A DNA stretch of 64,000 bases from Lamellibrachia satsuma (GCA_033239005.1 BSQZ01000102.1:162001-226000); one strand, 5' to 3'. Positions 10,831 through 23,111 are shown, counted from the first letter of the stretch. The notes: a model not told the origin generated them from the sequence alone. A program made the numbers and translations.

Positions 10831-12470
10831 CTCGACCGTATGGGAGCGTGCCTGGAAGCCTTGACAGAAAACTAAACAAAACTACCTAGCACAAACAAAT
10901 TTGGAAACTTCTTGACAGCCACGGCCATATTTTCATATTCACATTTGGAATCTTAGGTAAAATCATTGACATGTTTACAAATACACCCACATATAACAGC
11001 ACCAAACCGCTAAACACCCTTCAGCCAATTATTTTGTTTAATACACCTTTCACTACCAGGAACTTCTACTACCAAAACATTACTAATGAGTGTGCACTTT
11101 TCTCACATTATAAAGATTTACCAAAACATTACTAATGAGTGTACCCCTTTCTCACATTATATAGATTTATTAAATTTAATATTATAACTGTATACATAGT
11201 CATATAGTTTCACCCCTATATGACTGATCTGTAGACATGGAGCCCACCGCCACTGACACCACTACAAGACTAGTAACGACGTCATTACAATATCCATACC
11301 GTTGCCGATGGCGTGCATGTGATCCTAAAAATGCAACCTGAACTTCGCACTGAGTAGGCTAGAAGATAAGCGAACGATTAGGATTATTTATCATCGGCTT
11401 TTCCGTCTGTATTTTTTGAGTTGTAGAATGCCTACTCTTTAGAATGTATTGTGCATAGTGTAATTAGTAAATTCAGTATCGAAAGAAACGCCATGTCGGC
11501 CCACCCATGGAGGTATGAAAAATAACTGAGGTAGGTGGACAAATCAGTGTCACTTGAAGGGTTGGATTCATAATCAGGAAGTTTGACTTTGAAGAACATT
11601 TCTTTGTCTTGCACACAATTGTCACGCTAGTTTTCAGATGCAAAGTCGGTCACATATGGCAATACATCTTCAAGAAATCCCTGTGTGGCTGAGTTAGGAA
11701 CTCGAAGACACTAACTACAATGCTACCGCGCCCCCATTATAGCTGCAGTACTTGAGGACAAGCGCCCTAACCCCATAAATTCTGCTCCGCTGTTCACCAG
11801 TCATTTCTACGAAATGTTATCTATATGTAAACTTCGAATTTTCATTTCCGGAAAAGGAACAAAAAAAAAACAAAAAAAGTAGATTGTATTCAAGAAAAAG
11901 GCTGAAATAGAAAGATTGAATAAAATGTTGTGTCGAACCGCACTGAGAGTTATTAGTTAATGTCGATCTGTTCAGCAAAATCTGTAGATTCTCCTTCAAT
12001 CCTCTCCCGAATTGCTACTCCTGTCAAGTAATGTGAAAGACTCTCCTAATAAATAGCTCTTCTCTGCTAGCAAATGACTCGATCCTTACGCCAATGAACG
12101 AAGCTGTCTTTGCATTCTGTTTTCTACTTTGCATAGATTGCCATGTACATACAAATCGTGGTAATTCTACTCGATGCTCCCATTTACTGGCTATCCCCGG
12201 CAAAAAAATCCGACACACAAGACTGTCTAATAATCTTTCAATTCCGCCACCTTTATTTCTGAACATTATTGTGTATTCTCTCACTGCCTGCACTCAACAA
12301 TGGGTCAACACATATCAGAGTAATTTATTATTTGTGACAGGTCGCACGTGGCTTATTCTGGTCCATAGAAACACCTCATCATGTCGCATTGCATTCATGC
12401 ATAATATTATGTGGCTGCGGTAAGATTTTGGCTTTTGTAAATAAATTAGTACACTCATTTGCTTGCTCGC

Positions 12471-12585
12471 TTACTCACTCACTCACTCACTCACTCACTC
12501 ACTCACTCACTCACTCACTCACTCACTCACTATCTCACTCACTCACTCACTCACTCACTAACTCACTCACTCACTCACTTACTCG
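12471..12585. repeat. (CACT)n array, tandem copy 2
   Basis: About 28 CACT units with two single-base changes. The Ser-Leu-Thr-His frames over it are not genes. Confidence 0.95.
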
Positions 12586-13560
12586 ATCGGGTCGATCGTA
12601 GGGTTGCGCGCATGGAAGCATCTACAGTAAGCAACACCAAGCTACCTTGCACCAACAAATCTGGAAACTTCTTGGCCACGGCCATATTTTCATATCCACA
12701 TGCTGGGGAATCTTAGGCAAAATCACTGACAATGTTTACAAATACACCCACATATAACAGCACAACATTACCACTAAACACCCTTCAGCCAATTGTTTTG
12801 CTTAAATTGCAGCTTTTCACTAACAGGAACTACTGCTACCAAACATTACTAATGAATGGGCATTACTTAAATTGATTAAATGTCATATTGTCATGAATTC
12901 GATTATTTGATTAGTTAGTTATTTATACAGATTTTTTTCAGATTAATAAAATGTTAAATTTATTCAGGTTGTACGTTTATGATATAATTGCGAAAGTATT
13001 TCACTGTATCCCTCAAGGTTCGCTTCGCCTGACATTCTTGACACATATTATGACTGCTTACTCTGTCACTCATTCGTGCAACCGGAGTTTGACTTCTGTA
13101 TGACTGATCAGTGGACATGGACCACACCGCCACATACATCATTACAACACCAGCAATGACGTCATTACAATATCCGTACAGTTGCCTATGGCGTGAATAG
13201 GATACTACAAATGCAAACTGAATTTCACACTGTGTAGGCTAGGAGATAGCGAGCGCTTATGATTATTTATTATCGGCCTTTCCTTATGTATTTTTGAATT
13301 GTATAATCAGTATTGAACGTGTCGGTCCACCCGCGGAGGTCTGGAAAATAAGTGGTCACACTGAAGTAGTTGGACAAATCGGTGTCACTGAATGGTTTGA
13401 TATATACTCAGGAAGTTTGACTTTGAAGAACACAATTGTCCCTCTAGTTTTCAGATTGAAAGTCGGTCACACGTGGCAATCCGAGACCACCTTCAAGAAA
13501 GCCATGTGTGGCTGAGTTAGGAAGACACTAACTTGGTCACCAAGCAGTGCGCCCATCTTT

Positions 13561-14559
13561 ACTATGTTTAATTGTCACTCATTTGTTATCACTTATTTCT
13601 TATTCTAGTATATTCTAAACGTAATCATATTGGAATATAGTTTCTAAAAAAACTTTTAATATTCTACGAATAGCTAGTACAGCCTAACCGAAAAAAATGT
13701 TGGTGATTGCCTTGAGTTTCACATAATACTAATTAGTAATCTAACAACACAACACGTTCGGCATAATCTGTATTACAACTGTACTTACAAAATACTACAT
13801 TTAAAATCCCATTTTCTAGTCTAATTCATTCTACATGCTGAAACTGTAGTTGCACAATATATAAAACTGTAGTTTGGCCTGTGCAACTTTGAGACGTAAA
13901 CGCTCTATTGATAGCACCTTGTGATCGACTGTCGAAGACGGTCAGGTTTAGAGAGCCCACGCCGGCCAAGCATAATGTCGGAAGACAGCGACTACGCTAC
14001 CCCCACTGCACGTAGCGGCACTTCAGCGCCACCGCTCTCACTCAGGCCGCTTAGGCTCGTATTGACCTCGTATTGCACTAACGGACATCCGTCCAACAAC
14101 TGACCACAACGGACTGACCAAACGGAACTAATTAAACTAACTAAACGATGGACGATGAAAGTCATATTCGACGGAAAGGCTGATGGCGACACATGCTCAC
14201 AATGACATATAGCATAGGTGTACTTTGATTTGGTCCTGTGCAATGTTGTCTTCCTTATTGGTCCTTGTTTTGCCCTCTATTACATTCAGTTCCTACAGTT
14301 TATATTCCATATTCCAACAGTATATATCTCTACAGTATATACTTATATTATAGTCAACTCCTATAGTTTATATTCCAGAAAACGAAGGAACTATAAAAAA
14401 TACAGATTGAGGTCCAGCTTTTTGAGCACGCATCAATGCACATGGTTTGTTATGGCACATGACCTGATCCGACGAAGTAAGCGCTACCTGTCATTGCCGT
14501 GTGAACGCACAAGGGAACAGTTACACGGCGTCTTACAGAATGTATTGCCATCCCAAACA
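13561..14559. other. Non-coding, nothing recognised
   Basis: Only short frames without domains are seen (for example 13921-14103 and 14218-14574). The CG-rich part at 13.92-14.10 kb has no splice-supported coding structure. Confidence 0.4.
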
Positions 14560-15548
14560 ACAAGTTCCAGATGACAAGTGGACAAGGAAGCCATTGGCTT
14601 ATCGAGAGTCCAACAATTTTCTCATCAATGTGTAGCCCGTCCTTATCAAATATCTGTCAATTCTATTTTTAAACATATTCACACTACTAGCATTAACACA
14701 ATCATTTGGCAGTTTATTCCACTCATTTATCACCTTCTGTGAGAAAGAGTACTTTCTCATGTCCAACCTACACTGCTCCTTAACTAATGCTGCTTTGTGT
14801 CCTCTGGTTCTACTGCCATCTTTAAGTTTGAATAACATATTCCTATCAACATCCTCATAACCATTTACTATTTTAAACACTTCTATTTGGTCTCCTCTTA
14901 GTCTCCTGGTCTATGGTGTTTTCAAAGCACATTGTAATAAGCTACTTTCGTAACTAAGGTCTCTCAATTCTGGAATCATCTTAGTTGCTCTTCGTTGTAT
15001 TCTTTCTAGCTTGTCTATGTCCGTTTTACGATATGGCCTCCATGCTTGAATACAATATTCCAAATGTGGTCTAACTATTGCTTTGTACATGGGTACAATT
15101 AGCTGCTTCTCCTTATACATGATAGTTCTCCTAATTAGCCCTAGAATTTGATTTCCTTTCGAAGCAGCAATCCCACATTGCTCTGAAACTTTCATGTCAG
15201 CACTAAATGTTACTCCTAAGTCCTTTTCTTATGTGGTTCTACCTAGTACAGCATCCCCCATTTTATATTCTTCTTCCATGTTTCCATGTCCTATGTGTAT
15301 TCATTTACACTTCCCAAAATTAAATAACATTTGCCATTTTCCTGACCATTTAACTAATTTATCTAGATCATCCTGTAAACTTTGTTTATCTGTATCATTA
15401 GTAACCTTTCTGAATACGTTTGTGTCATCTGCACATGTTAGTACTTTACTAGATATGTCATCATCCAAATCATTTATATATATATATATTAAAAACAGTA
15501 TAGGGCCTAATATTGATCCATGTGGTACCCCACTCGTACTACGACCTC
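14560..15548 (-). mobile_element. 5'-truncated CR1-type LINE, RT C-terminal half
   Basis: The minus strand encodes the end of the reverse transcriptase and the CR1 C-terminal region: GVPHGSILGPILFLIY, SSKVLTCADDTNVFRKV, NFGKCK, EKDLGV, ASKGNQILGLIRR, IVRPHLEYCIQAWRPY, DIDKLERIQRRATKM, NMFKNRIDRYLIRTGYT. The RT active-site box reads CADD where active elements normally have an aromatic residue before ADD. An in-frame stop follows FGKCK and another follows ALKTP. The 3' end carries the family tail (CCATTGGCTTATCGAGAGTC on the plus strand). The 5' break near 15548 abuts an inverted-repeat arm. Confidence 0.92.
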
Positions 15549-15589
15549 TATCGGTGTATTTACTGCACGTTCGTTGTGTTGCAGTGACG

Positions 15590-15785
15590 CCAGTGACTGT
15601 GGTCACCCCTACTTTTCTCGAGTTGTGCCCATGAGGGGGGTCACTCAATACATCGCCAGCTAGTACGTACATCATATCCTCCCGACAAAATCCACGTTTT
15701 ATTTTCTGTATCCAACACACGTTAACGCATGCAAGTTATAATGCTATTAAGCTTACTGCTTTCATATTTCGTACTTTAAATAAGA
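15590..15785 (+). repeat. Left arm of a ~200 bp inverted repeat
   Basis: Its reverse complement closely matches 21363-21565. Shared words are ACAAAATCCACGTTTTATTT, TAGCATTGCAACTT-type and CATATTTCGTACTTTAAAT, and the GGTCACTCAATACATCGCCA block. The arms enclose about 5.6 kb. Confidence 0.8.
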
Positions 15786-15859
15786 TAAATGTATCTTTTA
15801 TATAAGTGACGTCAGTAGCCTCTTAACTTGGCTAGCTGCGCAGATATAAATAGAAAGTT

Positions 15860-16050
15860 CCCGGTGATCTCAGCCTGTTTGAGGGCATGACGTTGGCCAG
15901 AAATAAGTGTCCGACAGTGAACTCGGCCTGTGCGGCAGTGATCCCGGCCTGTAATTTTCTTTAAAAACAGACGTTAGATAAAGCTTCTTCTTGTCTAGTC
16001 AGTGATCTCGGCCTGTTTGAGGGAGTGATGTAGGCCAGAAATAAGTGTTT
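15860..16050. repeat. Direct repeat with GGCCAGAAATAAGTGT motif
   Basis: The string CGGTGATCTCAGCCTGTTTG, GGCCAGAAATAAGTGT at about 15862-15910 recurs at about 16001-16049 with a few changes. A third partial motif (GTGATCCCGGCCTGT) lies between them. Confidence 0.75.
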
Positions 16051-16194
16051 GTAAAATAAAACGTTGTATTATGTATTGTGATAACTGCTATATACTCCAG
16101 TAATCGACTCAATAATGTACAATATTGCATCCCAACAATCACACTACGTATATGCAATGTTGTATGAAGGTAATGGTTTGGTAACGTCAGGAAT

Positions 16195-16405
16195 TACGCT
16201 TTATTAACGTTGTGTCAACGTATTCTATCTACGTTGTGACAATACGTAACAACAACGTAACAGTATTACGTTCTACTTACGTCGTGTCCACGTACTGCAA
16301 CTACGTTGTGCCAGTACGTAGCAAAGACGTAACGATATTACGTCGTGTCCACGTACTCCAACTACGTTGTGCCAGTACGTAGCAACGACGTAGCGACATT
16401 ACTTA
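16195..16405. repeat. ACGT-rich tandem repeat, about 61-74 bp unit
   Basis: Three units each contain ACGTTGTG or ACGTCGTG, a (T/C)CACGTA word and CAGTACGTAGCAA(A/C)GACG. The last two start at 16277 and 16338 (61-bp period). ACGT is self-complementary, so the array is dense in short palindromes. Confidence 0.75.
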
Positions 16406-16837
16406 TAATTATATTATCTTCCTACAATTTTTCTGACATTATTATGCCGTTTCCAGACATGTTTGGCACCTTGTCACTACCTTTATAATACGTTTATACC
16501 ACGTAAAATAAAAGGATTTCCTGACATTATCAAACTACCAATATTCTCGTATATGCAACGTCTTTTACTGGGATAATCCATTATAATTTTAGAGTCCGTC
16601 GTAAGGATATATGTTACGTAGAAATAACGATCGTTGCATGGGGCGGCTCGATTCAATACTGTCAGATATTTACAATTTTATGCATAGTTATAACAATATT
16701 TCTACAAAACTTGTCCATCAAATGAACTTTATTATGAAGAAGCGTTTTAAAATTTAAACGCGCCACCCATGGTAGTTTCATGTCACACGATTGACACTGG
16801 TTTAATCGGCAACAGCTTGTTAATCGCTACGACATTC

Positions 16838-16975
16838 TGTGGACAAATTTGTGTCCAGACATGTGTCATATAACTGGTTCAGAACACGTAAATTCACTTA
16901 TTTCAACTGGTTTAAATCACCTGTTTCCGTACGTGAATTCACGAGATTCTGTGGACAAATTTGTGTCCCGTAACT
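16838..16975. repeat. Short direct repeats with CTGTGGACAAATTTGTGTCC
   Basis: ATTCTGTGGACAAATTTGTG is present at about 16836 and again at about 16953, each followed within 30 bp by TAACTGGTTCA. The repeat contains the inverted pair ACAAATTTGT. Confidence 0.75.
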
Positions 16976-17060
16976 GGTTCATTTGACTGGGTGAATCTCT
17001 GCCTTGTGGGTTAACCATCTCGTGAGCGCAATGACAAATCTTAAAGTTAAATACCTAAAC

Positions 17061-18580
17061 CGTAAGACATGCTAGTGGTTGTAACTGTGTCTGTAAGACG
17101 CAGTGTATGCCATGCTAGTGGATGTAACTGTCTCTGTAAGACGCAGTGTATGCCATGCTAGTGGATGTAACTGTAGTGTATGCCATGCTAGTGGATGTAA
17201 CTGTCTCTGTAAGACGCAGTGTATGCCATGCTAGTGGATGTAACTGTCTCTGTAAGACGCAGTGTATGTCATGCTAGTGGATGTAACTGTCTCTGTAAGA
17301 CGTGTATGTCATGCTAGTGGGTGTAACTGTCTCTGTAAGACGCAGTGTATGTCATGCTAGTGGATGTAACTGTCTCTTAAGACGCAGTGTATGTCATGCT
17401 AGTGGATGTAACTGCAGTGTATGTCATGCTAGTGGATGTAACTGTCTCTGTAAGACGCAGTGTATGTCATGCTAGTGGATGTAACTGTAGTGTATATCAT
17501 GCTAGTGGATGTAACTGTCTCTGTAAGACGCAGTGTATGTCATGCTAGTGGATGTAACTGTCTCTGTAAGACGCAGTGTATGTCATGCTAGTGGGTGTAA
17601 CTGTCTCTGTAAGACGCAGTGTATGTCATGCTAGTGGATGTAACTGTAGTGTATGTCATGCTAGTGGATGTAACTGTCTCTGTAAGACGCAGTGTATGTC
17701 ATGCTAATGGATGTAACTGTCTCTGTAAGACGCAGTGTATGTCATGCTAGTGGGTGTAACTGTCTCTGTAAGACGCAGTGTATGTCATGCTAGTGGATGT
17801 AACTGTAGTGTATGCCATGCTAGTGGATGTAACTGTCTCTGTAAGACGCAGTGTATGTCATGCTTGTGGATGTAACTGTCTCTGTAAGACGCAGTGTATG
17901 TCATGCTAGTGGATGTAACTGTCTCTGTAAGACGCAGTGTATGTCATGCTAGTGGATGTAACTGTCTCTGTAAGACGAAGTGTATGTCATGCTAGTGGAT
18001 GTAACTGTAGTGTATGTCAGGCTAGTGGATGTAACTGTCTCTGTAAGACGCAGTGTATGTCATGCTAGTGGATGTAACTGTAGTGTATGTCAGGCTAGTG
18101 GATGTAACTGTCTCTGTAAGACGCAGTGTATGTCATGCTAGTGGATGTAACTGTCTCTGTAAGACGCAATGTATGTCATGCTAGTGGATGTAACTGTCTC
18201 TGTAAGACGCAGTGTATGTCATGCTAGTGGGTGTAACTGTCTCTGTAAGACGCAGTGTATGTCATGCTAGTGGATGTAACTGTAGTGTATGCCATGCTAG
18301 TGGATGTAACTGTCTCTGTAAGACGCAGTGTATGTCATGCTAGTGGATGTAACTGTCTCTGTAAGACGCAGTGTATGTCATGCTAGTGGATGTAACTGTC
18401 TCTGTAAGACGCAGTGTATGTCATGCTAGTGGATGTAACTGTAGTGTATGTCAGGCTAGTGGATGTAACTGTCTCTGTAAGACGCAGTGTATGCCATGCT
18501 AGTGGATGTAACTGTAGTGTATGCCATGCTAGTGGATGTAACTGTAGTGTATGCCATGTTAATGGATGTAACTGTCTCTG
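17061..18580. repeat. 1.5 kb satellite of 43-bp units mixed with 30-bp short units
   Basis: The long unit (43 bp) holds GTGTATGTCATGCTAGTGGA, TGTAACTGTC and TCTGTAAGACGCA. A short unit (30 bp) lacks the TCTGTAAGACGC part, so TAACTGTAGTGTATG joins directly. Both types alternate irregularly in one orientation. Sparse substitutions (GTCATG/GCCATG, GATG/GGTG, CATGCT/CAGGCT) recur in several units, which points to local copying of unit blocks. There are no unique spacers, so this is not a CRISPR. Confidence 0.97.
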
Positions 18581-19436
18581 CCATACACGATGGCGGCCAG
18601 TGGTCGATTATTTGCTGCCCAGCACCCAGCTGGCTTACCGCTCAAGTCTACAGGAAAATCATCAATCATGTGTCTATGTAGAGTAGTAGAGATATTAGGT
18701 TACATTTTAAACAAGCCAGAATCAGCTATTTCCCACTCTCCGTGAAGTGGTATAATCATTAATAACCCTACGTGGCGACTGGGACAGGGTGTTGGATTAT
18801 TCCGTAGGGACCAGTGCATTAAGGACAATAATTATTGGCTATACAGTAACGGAATGTTAAGGTCAAACAGTCAGTATTCACGTGAAATAGTCAACATGGT
18901 TGAGCCTATTATATGTTGTAATTATGTTTATACGCATGAATACTATTATTAAATATTTACGAACATGTTTGTACTTGCACAGGTTACGGCAAGTCCTGGC
19001 TCACTCCTGATTGTGGCCAGTCGTCTTCTTTTCTTTCTTCTAGTCTTTCTTTTTGACGTATTAAATGTAGCCGACCCTAGAAGTTTTCACGACAAGGCAA
19101 GGAAATACATCATTTATTTGCGACCCTGTATAAATCCAAGCATAAGGAGAAACAGAAATATTTGCCGTCCGACCCAATCTATATACCTGTCAAAATACGG
19201 GAAATATGTTTTTATTATATCGGTCTGAAGACATTGTGGGTGAAATAGTTTTTTTGCGCTCGAGTAATATAAGCCATATACGGTACTCGAATCTTATCGG
19301 CTGTGGGTCATTCGACGATAGCAGGACAAATTAGTGTCCCGGCACTTTCGTGTGGAATTTTTCGGTAAAGAAAACTGTTAAAATGATACTTCTTATGTGC
19401 TCTTCCTCCTTGTTCCCTGCTGTACAGGGGTGAGAG
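18581..19436. other. Non-coding, nothing recognised
   Basis: AT-rich sequence without supported exons. The frame at 18965-19228 has a hydrophobic start but no homologue I recognise and no splice evidence. Confidence 0.4.
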
Positions 19437-19855
19437 TCAGGTAAAGTATTGTCGAGCCACTCTTTCTGTTCTTTCTTTCCATAGTTTTCTATCGGCCGCT
19501 CCATCTCTACATCTTTCATCCTCCCCCGATCTTTTCATGTCCCTCCTCACGCAGTCCTCCCATCTCACCTGTGGCCTTCCCCTTTTCCTGCGTCCTTGAT
19601 ATTTTTCCACCCCTGCTCTCTTTGCTAGTTTGCCTGCATCTATTCTTACCAAGTGGACTGCCCATCTCATCCTGCTTCTCACCAATCTTCCTGTTAGGCT
19701 GCATATTTTTTGCATCCCAACATCTTTCCTCAGGTCGTTCATCCTTCTTCAGTCCACCCTCTTTGTTCTCGTTATTCGCCGAACCCAGTTATTCTCACAC
19801 ACTTGCAGCTTCTGTTGTTGTTGTTCTGTCAACGCCACTGTCTCCAGACCATACT
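19437..19855 (-). mobile_element. Non-LTR retrotransposon fragment, C-terminal end of RT ORF
   Basis: The minus strand encodes the typical end of an endonuclease-RT type LINE: GLETVALTEQQQQKLQVCEN, NWVRRITRTKRVD, then RMRWAVHLVRID, KRGRPQVRWEDCVRRDMKR. This is the wH(l/v)xR...GRPxxRW signature of these proteins. A stop after KRVD breaks the frame. It probably belongs to the same broad type as 50326-51415. The 5' break coincides with the start of a 30-bp minisatellite. Confidence 0.85.
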
Positions 19856-20204
19856 GGTTGCTGCGTTGACAGTGGCTGGCATGGCGGTTGCTGCGTTGAC
19901 AGTGGCTGGCATGGCGGTTGCTGCGTTGACAGTGGCTGGCATGGCGGTTGCTGCGTTGACAGTGGCTGGCATGGCGGTTGCTGCGTTGACAGTGGCTGGC
20001 ATGGCGGTTGCTGCGTTGACAGTGGCTGGCATGGCGGTTGCTGCGTTGACAGTGGCTGGCATGGCGGTTGCTGCGTTGACAGTGGCTGGCATGGCGGTTG
20101 CTGCGTTGACAGTGGCTGGCATGGCGGTTGCTGCGTTGACAGTGGCTGGCATGGCGGTTGCTGCGTTGACAGTGGCTGGCATGGCGGTTGCTGCGTTGAC
20201 AGTG
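19856..20204. repeat. Perfect 30-bp minisatellite, 11 full units
   Basis: Eleven identical 30-bp units (CTGCGTTGACAGTGGCTGGC + ATGGCGGTTG) plus a partial unit. No substitution is seen, so the array is young or recently homogenised, or it was expanded or collapsed in assembly. Frames across it are Val-Ala-rich or Cys-Gly-rich artefacts. Confidence 0.98.
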
Positions 20205-20360
20205 AGGTGAGATGGCCTCGGCACCAATGAAATATGAAGTGTAATATTTTGCCTGTTGTTGTGTGTTATGTCAAATCTTCTCTGTGAGAAATGTTGTAAC
20301 CTGTGAAAGCAGTTTTGTATTAAAATGGATTTCTAACAGTGATTATTGTCATTAATATAC

Positions 20361-20486
<126 letters not shown>

Positions 20487-20635
20487 CATATTTTTAACTG
20501 TTGTCAGTTAAATATACATTACTAAGAAGTTGAAATTGTAATTGGGAAATATAACTATTTGTTTTAATGCCACACGTGTAGTGCTAAACACAAATACATC
20601 TGAGTTAATGGTCGAGGTGCGGTAGAAGTGGGACG

Positions 20636-20712
20636 TTGTTTCCTAAAGAATTAAAGGCAAGTTAGCCACCAAAACAGATAGGAGATGGGGGTTTCAGACC
20701 TCTGTCACACCT
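20636..20712 (-). repeat. Short remnant of the CTCCCACC repeat family
   Basis: TTAGCCACCAAAACAGATAG and GGAGATGGGGGTTTCAGACC, followed by TCTGTCACACCTC, match the end of the family seen at 30090-30175 (TTGGCCACCAAAACAGCTGG, GAGATGGGAGGTTGAGACCC, TGCCACACAAG). Confidence 0.65.
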
Positions 20713-21362
20713 CGTGAAGCCTGTAGCTTGCGTGTGCACGCGGGAGTTTATTAGAAGCCTGCCCGCTTGGCTACGATTAGATGTGTTTTTATTAAAAGAC
20801 AATACTTACTGGGAAATCAAATCAGAATCATCCGTGTGGACGTCTTGTTCAATTTCTCGAAAGGTGGTGTCAACTTGGGTCAAAATGCTATTTAGTCGCT
20901 CTCGAATATTCGACATTTTCGCGGTTCTTTTGATGTTCTGATCGGCATGCGAATAATACGATTCCTTAATCCGCGCTAGTGACCCGCAGGTTAACTATAA
21001 TCCATCATTAGTTGCACTACCCCACTGGGGCCACTCAATGCACTGCCAGTATACCACCCTTGAGAACTGACCGAACTGAGTCCCTGAATACGTTTTACAC
21101 TTTCAGTGCCGTTTTCACGTTGAGCAGTTTGAAATACACACACTTTTCCTTGGACAGGAGTCACATTCCACAAGTTACGCAAAATTATATTATCTTTTCA
21201 AGTTAAAGGAGTAAAAGGAAATACGCATTTTTTAGCGTATAAACTATGCAATGTTTCACGATATGTGCTGTAGATTAATTCATTATCATAATATGTCGGT
21301 GAATTATTCACTTTAATTAACATTCTAATATACGCATAACATATTTTTTATTATTACATTTA
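20713..21362. other. Non-coding, nothing recognised
   Basis: At 21014-21055 GGGGCCACTCAATGCACTGC resembles the GGGGTCACTCAATACATCGC block of the 15590-15785 arm. It is probably a third degenerate copy of that repeat. No coding region is supported. Confidence 0.45.
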
Positions 21363-21565
21363 TTTTATTTAAAGTACGAAATATGAAAGTAGTAAGCTTA
21401 ATAGCATTGCAACTTCCATGCGTTAACGTGCGTTGGATACTGAAAATAAAACGTGGATTTTGTCGGGAGGATATGATGCACGTACTAGCTGGCGATGTAT
21501 TGAGTGACCCCCCCCCCCCATGGCCACAACTCGGGAAACGTAGGGGTGACTACAGTGGCTAGTTT
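21363..21565 (-). repeat. Right arm of the ~200 bp inverted repeat
   Basis: Matches the reverse complement of 15590-15785 through AAAGTACGAAATATGAAAG, ACGTGGATTTTGTCGGGAGG, ATATGATG and TAGCTGGCGATGTATTGAGT. A nine-C run (about 21510) replaces a shorter run in the left arm. Confidence 0.8.
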
Positions 21566-21794
21566 TAGTATTGCGACAGTTGTATTACTATTGCAATACT
21601 ATTGCGATTATTTATTAGTTATTGCTATATATAGTATAATGTATTCGCGCTTAGCCAGGTGAGCTGCAGTCCCGAACATAATTTAATGGTGGCGCCATCG
21701 CGTGGCCTTAGATGCAATTGATGTGTAAGTTCACTGACGTCACTGCAACGCAGGACAGCTTTATCGGGACCGTGAGGGAAGCGCGTCGCGACCA

Positions 21795-21890
21795 TTGACC
21801 AATCCCATGCGCGCTTCACTGACACGAACGGCGCGACGCGGAGCGGTGACTGACCAATCACATGCGCGCTTCACTGACATGGATGGCGCT
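21795..21890. repeat. About 52-bp tandem duplication with CCAAT motifs
   Basis: GACCAATCCCATGCGCGCTT, CACTGACACG, and GACCAATCACATGCGCGCTT, CACTGACATG, lie 52 bp apart. Each copy has a CCAAT box and a GCGCGC core. A promoter role is possible but nothing downstream supports it. Confidence 0.6.
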
Positions 21891-23034
21891 TCATAGTTGT
21901 GGTGTAACTTCCTGCATGAAATTGCAGTGCTGCGAATGATCGATTGATCAAATGTGGTCGTCAATCCTAATTCAGATATGTGCATGTGTTAAATGCTGTT
22001 GCCAACACGAAGGCGTAACCGGAAAGAAATTACATGTGTTGCACGCGCATAGGTCGTAGTACTTTACCAGTATTAAGAGTTTTGCCCGCCGCTGAGCGCT
22101 CACAGGTTACTTCTCCAAACAACCCATTAATGGGTCAATGCAGGAATTTACGGATGTGTGTGCATGCATCCCGGGGGGATATTGCACAGAGCGGTGGGGT
22201 GTGCCACTAGAGCCCCATGGAGCACATGGAGAAAGAGAGAGAGAGAAAGAGAGAGAGAGAGAAATCGAGAAATTTAGGGTCACCAAGAGAGAATTATTGA
22301 ACAAGTTATCTAATATCTATAAGTGTAAGGTAAGCCAGGCGGAAAGTTTTCATTGGGAAATTTCCTCTTCGATGAAAGAGAAAATGTTCAGGTTTAATTG
22401 GGGAACACGAGAGAAAAATGGACAAAAACTCGAGCATTTGCGCGGCACATACACATATACCTCAGTACAGGGGGTACTCCCTCCGGGAGCATGCATTGAG
22501 GGTAATTTATGTTAATATTACATTTAGAGGTATATTTTTATTTTAGTTCTTCATTTCTTTAAAATTCCTTTCATCATTTTGTGCTGTCGTCAAGCCAACA
22601 TTTTCGAATCGGTTCACCAACTGTTGCGCCGACCATATCAACACACGACCGAGTGTTGTTGAGCTGTGGACCAGCGTACATTGCATGACTGATTTTAAAT
22701 CAAATAAACACACGATTCGCAACAAAGGTTTAGCAATGTCGCCTAGCTTATCTGGCCTGCACGAACTTATTTTTATCCTAGTAGAATTATCAATCATTGC
22801 ACAAGAGAAAAGGCAGCCACTGCAAGAGATAATAACTCCTTGCAGTACCCAATCAAGTTTTTGAACGACAATGGTAATGATGGATCAAACTTCATGCCCC
22901 AAAGCGTATGAGTTTTACTCCCAATGTAGGATTTGGTATATGGAAATGTTCTTCTGCATATGTTTATGGCCACTCGAAGCCACGCTGTACATAACAGTCG
23001 CATGCACCATTTATAAATAATTAGGATTGTTAGG

Positions 23035-23036
<2 letters not shown>
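21891..23036. other. Non-coding, with a GA-rich tract at 22230-22264
   Basis: A 125-codon frame (22138-22515) crosses the GA tract and reads Glu/Arg-rich. It shows no domain or splice context, so I leave it unannotated. Confidence 0.4.

Positions 23037-23111
<75 letters not shown>

Larger units (their letters stand above)
9395..13560. repeat. Three tandem copies of a 1.7-1.85 kb non-coding unit
   Basis: Copies begin near 9395, 11216 and 13096 with a shared block (GTAACGACGTCATTACAATA and TAGGATTATTTAT). Copies 1 and 2 also share TAGATTGCCATGTAC, the TCTACTCGATG block, ACTGCCTGCACTCA and a CACT array in the same place. Copy 3 is partial and ends near 13560. Copies 2 and 3 share a segment (GGAAGTTTGACTTTGAAGAA) that copy 1 lacks; copy 1 has a SINE instead. 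No frame is conserved between copies. Confidence 0.8.

Noticed and set aside
17061..18580. Regular repeats resembling a CRISPR array
   Set aside because: Units are contiguous with no unique spacers, lengths are 43 and 30 bp, and the setting is an animal genome. It is a satellite.
19571..20230. 219- and 166-codon frames with repeated GCCVDSGWH or VAALTVAGMA
   Set aside because: Products of the 30-bp minisatellite, open in several frames because the unit is a multiple of three.
22138..22515. 125-codon Glu/Arg-rich frame as a gene
   Set aside because: The charged part comes from a GA tract; nothing else is recognisable and no splice support is visible.
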